From assembly GCA_965371225.1 (NCBI GenBank), contig CBDUXP010000101.1, forward strand, positions 1 through 9,425: DNA of 9,425 nucleotides. Reading direction: 5' to 3'. The position numbers were made by a program, and so were the translations under genes. Below are positions 7,048 through 9,425 of the stretch, piece after piece. The notes under the pieces were generated by a model that was not told where the DNA came from, made no database searches, and worked only from the letters and a program-made list of their open reading frames with translations. This DNA comes from CBDUXP01 sp965371225 [NCBI: uncultured bacterium]. GTDB taxonomy: Bacteria > Abyssobacteria > SURF-5 > CBDUXP01. Position 1 is the first letter of the stretch. The number at the start of each line of letters is the position of its first letter.

Positions 7048-7465
7048 GGGTCTGTCCCTCCGCCTCGGGTGCCACATGGATGCCCGGCGGCACCATAGCC
7101 GCCAACAGGTTGTCCAGCTCCCGCTCCGCGCGCCGGAATTGGGCAATGGCTTGCGCTCCCGCCGGGGTCAGGTGGCTCCCGCCGCCGCCGCGGCCCCCCG
7201 TCGCCCGTTCCACGAGCAGGGTGGGCGCCAAGCGGTTCATTTGCTGGACCAAGTCCCACGCATGCCGGTAGCCCATGCCCATCGAGCGGGCGGCGGCGGC
7301 GATGGATCCCCGATCGCGGATGCGCTCCAGCAGCGAAACACGCCCCATCCCCAGATACGTTTCGGCGCCGCGCTCGACCCAGAGGCGCGCCACGGCCCTG
7401 GGCGCGGCCGGCGCCTGGGCCGGCGCTCCTGGGGGAGCATGCGGATATGGATTCGGCTGCGCCAT
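7037..7465 (-). CDS. modE: ModE-family regulator consisting of the DNA-binding domain only
   Basis: This 142-residue protein carries the LysR-like winged helix-turn-helix of ModE, the molybdate-responsive repressor/activator. Residues 1-22 are a Pro/Ala-rich tail. Residues about 27-78 read as the family core: LWVERGAETYLGMGRVSLLE, then RDRGSIAAAARSMGMGYRHAWDLVQQMN. The wing follows as GGRGGGGSHLTPAG at 90-103. The rest is a short helix and tail. Classical ModE (about 260 residues in E. coli) has two C-terminal Mop domains that bind molybdate; here they are absent. The gene is first in the operon and overlaps modA by 11 bp. An inverted repeat matching the ModE operator lies 10-35 bases upstream of its start, so autoregulation of modEABC is likely. 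The start has only a weak ribosome site. How it senses molybdate is not evident from the protein itself. Confidence 0.88.
   Translation of the reverse strand: MAQPNPYPHAPPGAPAQAPAAPRAVARLWVERGAETYLGMGRVSLLERIRDRGSIAAAARSMGMGYRHAWDLVQQMNRLAPTLLVERATGGRGGGGSHLTPAGAQAIAQFRRAERELDNLLAAMVPPGIHVAPEAEGQTHAT
7055..7061 (-). promoter_or_regulatory. Ribosome binding site deciding the modA start
   Basis: GGAGGGA on the minus strand stands seven bases before the ATG at 7047, inside the modE coding sequence. It supports the start that places a signal peptide at the N terminus. Confidence 0.8.
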
Positions 7466-7474
7466 GGTGCCCGA

Positions 7475-7500
7475 GCGTTATTCCCACCAGAATATAACGC
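7475..7500. promoter_or_regulatory. ModE box (molybdate operator) before modE
   Basis: GCGTTAT (7475-7481) and ATAACGC (7494-7500) are perfect inverted arms 12 bases apart. The known ModE consensus, written from memory as CGTTATATA-N6-TATATAACG, also places CGTTAT and ATAACG exactly 12 bases apart. The right half AATATAACG matches eight of nine positions of the consensus half (first base A instead of T). The left half departs from consensus after CGTTAT. The position directly upstream of a modE gene makes this a strong call. Confidence 0.82.
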
Positions 7501-7520
7501 GCGGATCGCCCAGGCCTCAA
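7491..7520 (-). promoter_or_regulatory. Candidate modEABC promoter
   Basis: On the minus strand TTGAGG (7520-7515) and TATATT (7496-7491) are 18 bases apart. The -10 box lies inside the ModE box, so bound ModE would block RNA polymerase. Transcription would begin near 7483, leaving a very short leader of about 18 bases. Confidence 0.55.
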
Positions 7521-7735
7521 TGGCCAGATCCCCGCTCAGGCGCCTCGCGAGGAGGAAGGCGCGCGGGGGGAGCATCCCGAGGCGCTGCGGCAGCGTACGG
7601 GCGGGGCCACCCTGCGGGCTGGCGGTGGGAGGGTCGGATGTACTTGACGGCGGGGCATTTACAGTGCCCCTGGGGGAAGCCATAGTGAAAAAGGCGGCGG
7701 CGGCCAACGCACGCGCGTGCCAGGCGGCCCGTTGC
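7521..7735. other. Intergenic stretch without a recognisable gene
   Basis: Upstream of the modE promoter and of the rightward promoter there is no frame with family likeness and no RNA gene I can recognise. It holds a small perfect hairpin, GGGGCA (7652-7657) with TGCCCC (7665-7670) around a 7-base loop, and a GCGCCT/AGGCGC pair (7540-7545, 7557-7562). Neither is followed by a T-run. Confidence 0.4.
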
Positions 7736-7765
7736 TTGACCCTAAATGACGCACGGTGTTAGACT
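7736..7765 (+). promoter_or_regulatory. Candidate sigma70-type promoter of the NuoF-GltD fusion gene
   Basis: TTGACC (7736-7741, five of six) is followed after 18 bases by TAGACT (7760-7765, four of six). TTAGAC at 7759-7764 with 17-base spacing is an alternative. Transcription would start near 7772, giving a leader of about 255 bases. Confidence 0.55.
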
Positions 7766-7877
7766 CCGCCGCCTTCGCGGGTTGGCTTGGAGCCCCCACC
7801 CGGTTTATCCGGCCGCGGCAGGCGCACTGGATCCCGCGGATCGCACGCACGCCCCTCCTCCACTGGATTAGGAGCGG

Positions 7878-7979
7878 ATGCCCCCGCCGGTCCGAGTGAT
7901 CGGCGGGCCACGCGCCATGTGTGTGTGCCTGGGGAGAGCCCCGTGCATCGATGACCTTCGCGCGGCTGCGGTCGCTTGA
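7878..7979 (+). CDS. Possible 33-residue leader ORF, unproven
   Basis: An ATG frame of 33 codons ends in TGA three bases before the 28-bp palindrome. AGGAG lies upstream but only three bases from the ATG, closer than usual. The peptide contains a cysteine cluster, MCVCLGRAPC at residues 14-23, and a second in-frame ATG at 7917. I recognise no family. It could be a leader peptide read before the following redox gene, or simply a chance frame in GC-rich DNA; the short length makes chance quite likely. Confidence 0.2.
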   Translation: MPPPVRVIGGPRAMCVCLGRAPCIDDLRAAAVA

Positions 7980-7981
7980 GG

Positions 7982-8009
7982 GGCGCAGGTTGCGCGCGCA
8001 ACCTGCGCC
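7982..8009. repeat. Perfect 28-bp palindrome before the NuoF-GltD start
   Basis: The 14-base arm GGCGCAGGTTGCGC (7982-7995) is followed without a spacer by its exact reverse complement (7996-8009). It ends 17 bases before the ATG at 8027. As DNA it could be an operator for a dimeric protein; as RNA it would fold into a very stable hairpin beside the translation start. No T-run follows, so termination is less likely. Confidence 0.75.
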
Positions 8010-8026
8010 GGAGTACATCACGAGCC

Positions 8027-9425
8027 ATGGCGGACATTCTCCTGGACACTTGGTACACGGACCCTGCGGGCCCGGAATCGGATAACGGCGCGGCCATTCC
8101 GAAGGCGCACGCCCAGTACTTCGACCAGCATCGCGACGCCCCCTCCGTCAAAGCCATTGTGGGGTGGGGCGGCATCGTCAATACGGATCCGAATCTGAAG
8201 GTCGTGCCGCTGATGAAGTCGTACTTCGACCAGATTTGGCGGAACAGTTGCGGGAAATGCGTCCCCTGCCGGGTCGGCACGCGCGTGATCTACGACACGA
8301 TCAGCGACATCAATGACGGGACGTGCACGCGCGAGCGGTTCGACCAAATGCTCGAGCTGTCCGAAGACATCGGCTCGGACTGCAAGTGCAGCTACGGGAC
8401 CGCGTTCCAAAAACCGCTCGCGGATGCAGTGGCGCACTACCGCGGGCAGTGGGACGCCGCGCTGAACGGCGAGAGCCAGGGCAGCGAGCCGGAGTATTCG
8501 TGGTTCATGACCGCACCCTGCAACCACGGCTGCCCGGCCAATACGGACGCGGCGCGCTACATCGAACTGATCACCGAAGAGAAGCATTTCGAGGCGGCGG
8601 AGGTCGCCTACGAGCCGGATACGTTCGCGACCACCATGGGCCGGGCGTGCTTCCACCCGTGCGAGGACCTGTGCAAGCGCAAGGACGTGGAGCAGCCCAT
8701 CGCCATCTCGCAACTGAAGCGCTTCGCGACCGACTACCAACACAAGATGCGCGCGGAGGGGCAGATCGGCGAGCAGGTGTACGTCTCGAAGCGGACGAAG
8801 GGCAAGGTGGCGTGCATCGGCGCGGGGCCCGCGTCCGTGCAGTGCGCCAAAGACCTGCTCGACATGGATTACGACGTGACCATTTTCGAGGCGGCCCCCG
8901 TGGTGGGCGGCGTGGCGCACCTGGGCATTCCGGCCTACCGGCTGCCGCGCGACCTCGTCGTGGAAGAGATCACGAACGTGGAGCGCCAGGGCGCCCGGGT
9001 GGTGGTCAACTCCTATTTCGGTACGGACGTCACGTGGCCGGCCCTGGAACAGCAGGGCTTCGACGCCATCATGCTCGGCTTCGGCTGCTTCCGCGGGAAG
9101 AAGATGCGCGTGCCGAACGAGGACGCCACGTACGTGATGGACGCGATCGACTACCTCTATAACATTGCGCTCCACCGGCCGCTCCCGAAACCGATCGAGG
9201 AGATCAACCGGGTCGTGGTGGTCGGCGGCGGGAACACCGCCATCGACGCCGCGCGCAGCGCGCGCCACCTGGGGGTGGAGGACGTGGTGCTCGTCTACCG
9301 CCGCGGGCGGGAGCAGATGCCCTGCGCGTGGTGGGAAGTGGACGAGGGCCTGGAAGAGGGCGTGACCTTCGAGTTCCTCGTGTCGCCGACCAAGATCGTG
9401 GTCAACGACAAGAACGAAGCGGTCG
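8027..9425 (+). CDS. NuoF-type 4Fe-4S domain fused to GltD-like FAD/NAD(P) oxidoreductase, 3' end beyond window
   Basis: The frame is open for 466 codons from ATG to the window edge without a stop. Residues 1 to about 65 are unassigned. NSCGKCVPCRVGT at 73-85 with Cys75, Cys78 and Cys81, plus Cys119 or Cys121 in SDCKCSYG, matches the 4Fe-4S region at the C-terminal end of NADH dehydrogenase subunit NuoF; the NuoF FMN/NADH-binding fold is absent. APCNHGCPANTDAARYIELI (163-182) and GRACFHPCEDLC (205-216), then LKRF, match the N-terminal Fe-S domain shared by glutamate synthase small subunit and dihydropyrimidine dehydrogenase. GAGPAS at 265-270 is the FAD site and LGIPAYRLPRDLV at 299-311 is typical of GltD. 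GGGNTAIDAARSARHLG at 400-416 is the NAD(P)H site. It probably passes electrons between NAD(P)H and an Fe-S partner. No glutamate synthase large subunit is seen, so a true GltD role is not supported. The start is chosen because upstream in-frame sequence offers only a TTG before a stop at 7952. Confidence 0.88.
   Translation, partial: MADILLDTWYTDPAGPESDNGAAIPKAHAQYFDQHRDAPSVKAIVGWGGIVNTDPNLKVVPLMKSYFDQIWRNSCGKCVPCRVGTRVIYDTISDINDGTCTRERFDQMLELSEDIGSDCKCSYGTAFQKPLADAVAHYRGQWDAALNGESQGSEPEYSWFMTAPCNHGCPANTDAARYIELITEEKHFEAAEVAYEPDTFATTMGRACFHPCEDLCKRKDVEQPIAISQLKRFATDYQHKMRAEGQIGEQVYVSKRTKGKVACIGAGPASVQCAKDLLDMDYDVTIFEAAPVVGGVAHLGIPAYRLPRDLVVEEITNVERQGARVVVNSYFGTDVTWPALEQQGFDAIMLGFGCFRGKKMRVPNEDATYVMDAIDYLYNIALHRPLPKPIEEINRVVVVGGGNTAIDAARSARHLGVEDVVLVYRRGREQMPCAWWEVDEGLEEGVTFEFLVSPTKIVVNDKNEAV

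Larger units (their letters stand above)
7772..8026 (+). other. Long leader before the NuoF-GltD gene
   Basis: No known RNA family is recognised. Visible structures are a stem of nine pairs including one wobble (7883-7891 with 7899-7907, core CCCGCCG/CGGCGGG), a tight GGGG-agag-CCCC hairpin (7931-7942), and the 28-bp palindrome listed separately. A 33-codon frame (7878-7979) lies between them. The ribosome site for the downstream gene is at best GGAG at 8010-8013, 13 bases from the ATG and directly against the palindrome, so it is weak or structure-controlled. Confidence 0.4.

Noticed and set aside
7982-8009. Palindrome as an intrinsic terminator or insertion-sequence end
   Set aside because: No T-run follows, and there is no transposase, target duplication or second copy in the window.
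7659-8021. 120-residue minus-strand frame in the modE/NuoF-GltD intergenic region
   Set aside because: The product is Arg/Pro-rich with no recognisable motif or ribosome site, and it runs across the promoter, hairpin and palindrome of the divergent gene.
7772-8026. Possible glycine, tetrahydrofolate or molybdenum-cofactor riboswitch in the leader
   Set aside because: A GGAGAG-like string occurs, but the rest of the conserved cores does not follow, and no RNA family could be matched by eye.
8323-9162. 279-residue plus-strand frame within the NuoF-GltD gene
   Set aside because: It is out of phase with the recognisable protein and rich in Arg, Gly and Ala without motifs.
8018-9268. 416-residue open frame on the minus strand at the right end
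   Set aside because: It is the antisense shadow of the NuoF-GltD gene. Its product is Arg/His/Val-rich with no family motif, while the plus frame from 8027 shows a dense series of Fe-S, FAD and NAD(P) motifs.
1-9425. CRISPR arrays, tRNA, rRNA or insertion sequences
   Set aside because: I found no regularly spaced direct repeats, no T-loop-like tRNA sequence, no ribosomal RNA motifs and no transposase frame on either strand.

Overview
This is a GC-rich window (roughly two thirds G+C by eye) from a bacterium that uses ferredoxin-linked and molybdenum-linked redox chemistry. Dense operons, Shine-Dalgarno (SD) start sites, a lipoprotein-type ModA and a 2-oxoacid:ferredoxin oxidoreductase would fit an environmental high-GC lineage such as Desulfobacterota, Nitrospirota, NC10 or Rokubacteria. 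No marker gene is present, so the lineage is not resolved.

Layout. (1) Bases 89-2735, minus strand: korA-korB, a two-gene operon for a 2-oxoacid (probably 2-oxoglutarate):ferredoxin oxidoreductase. The genes overlap by 8 bp, and a GC hairpin lies downstream of korB. (2) Bases 2736-3269: a divergent intergenic region with an unusually AT-rich core. It holds a candidate korAB promoter overlapped by an inverted repeat, a hairpin-rich korA leader, and a candidate promoter for the next gene. (3) Bases 3270-4415, plus strand: a complete thiolase (acetyl-CoA acetyltransferase type) with all catalytic residues. A 13-bp-stem hairpin separates it from the convergent mod operon. (4) Bases 4508-7465, minus strand: modE-modA-modB-modC, a molybdate ABC transporter operon headed by a short, DNA-binding-only ModE-type regulator. 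A near-canonical ModE box sits on the candidate modE promoter. (5) Bases 7466-8026: a divergent intergenic region with a sigma70-like promoter pointing right, a leader of about 255 nt with a hairpin, a possible 33-codon ORF, and a perfect 28-bp palindrome just before the next start codon. (6) Base 8027 to the window end, plus strand: a 466-codon gene fragment running off the edge. It fuses a NuoF-type 4Fe-4S domain to a GltD-like FAD/NAD(P) oxidoreductase.

How they may work together (inference). KorAB reduces ferredoxin while making or consuming acyl-CoA, and the thiolase handles acetyl/acetoacetyl-CoA. The NuoF-GltD fusion has the parts to move electrons between Fe-S carriers, FAD and NAD(P)H. 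The adjacent molybdate transporter suggests, but does not show, that a molybdoenzyme lies nearby, possibly downstream of the right edge.

The largest open frames at the right end other than the 8027 frame, and the long antisense frames over modBC, korAB and the thiolase, are high-GC shadows.
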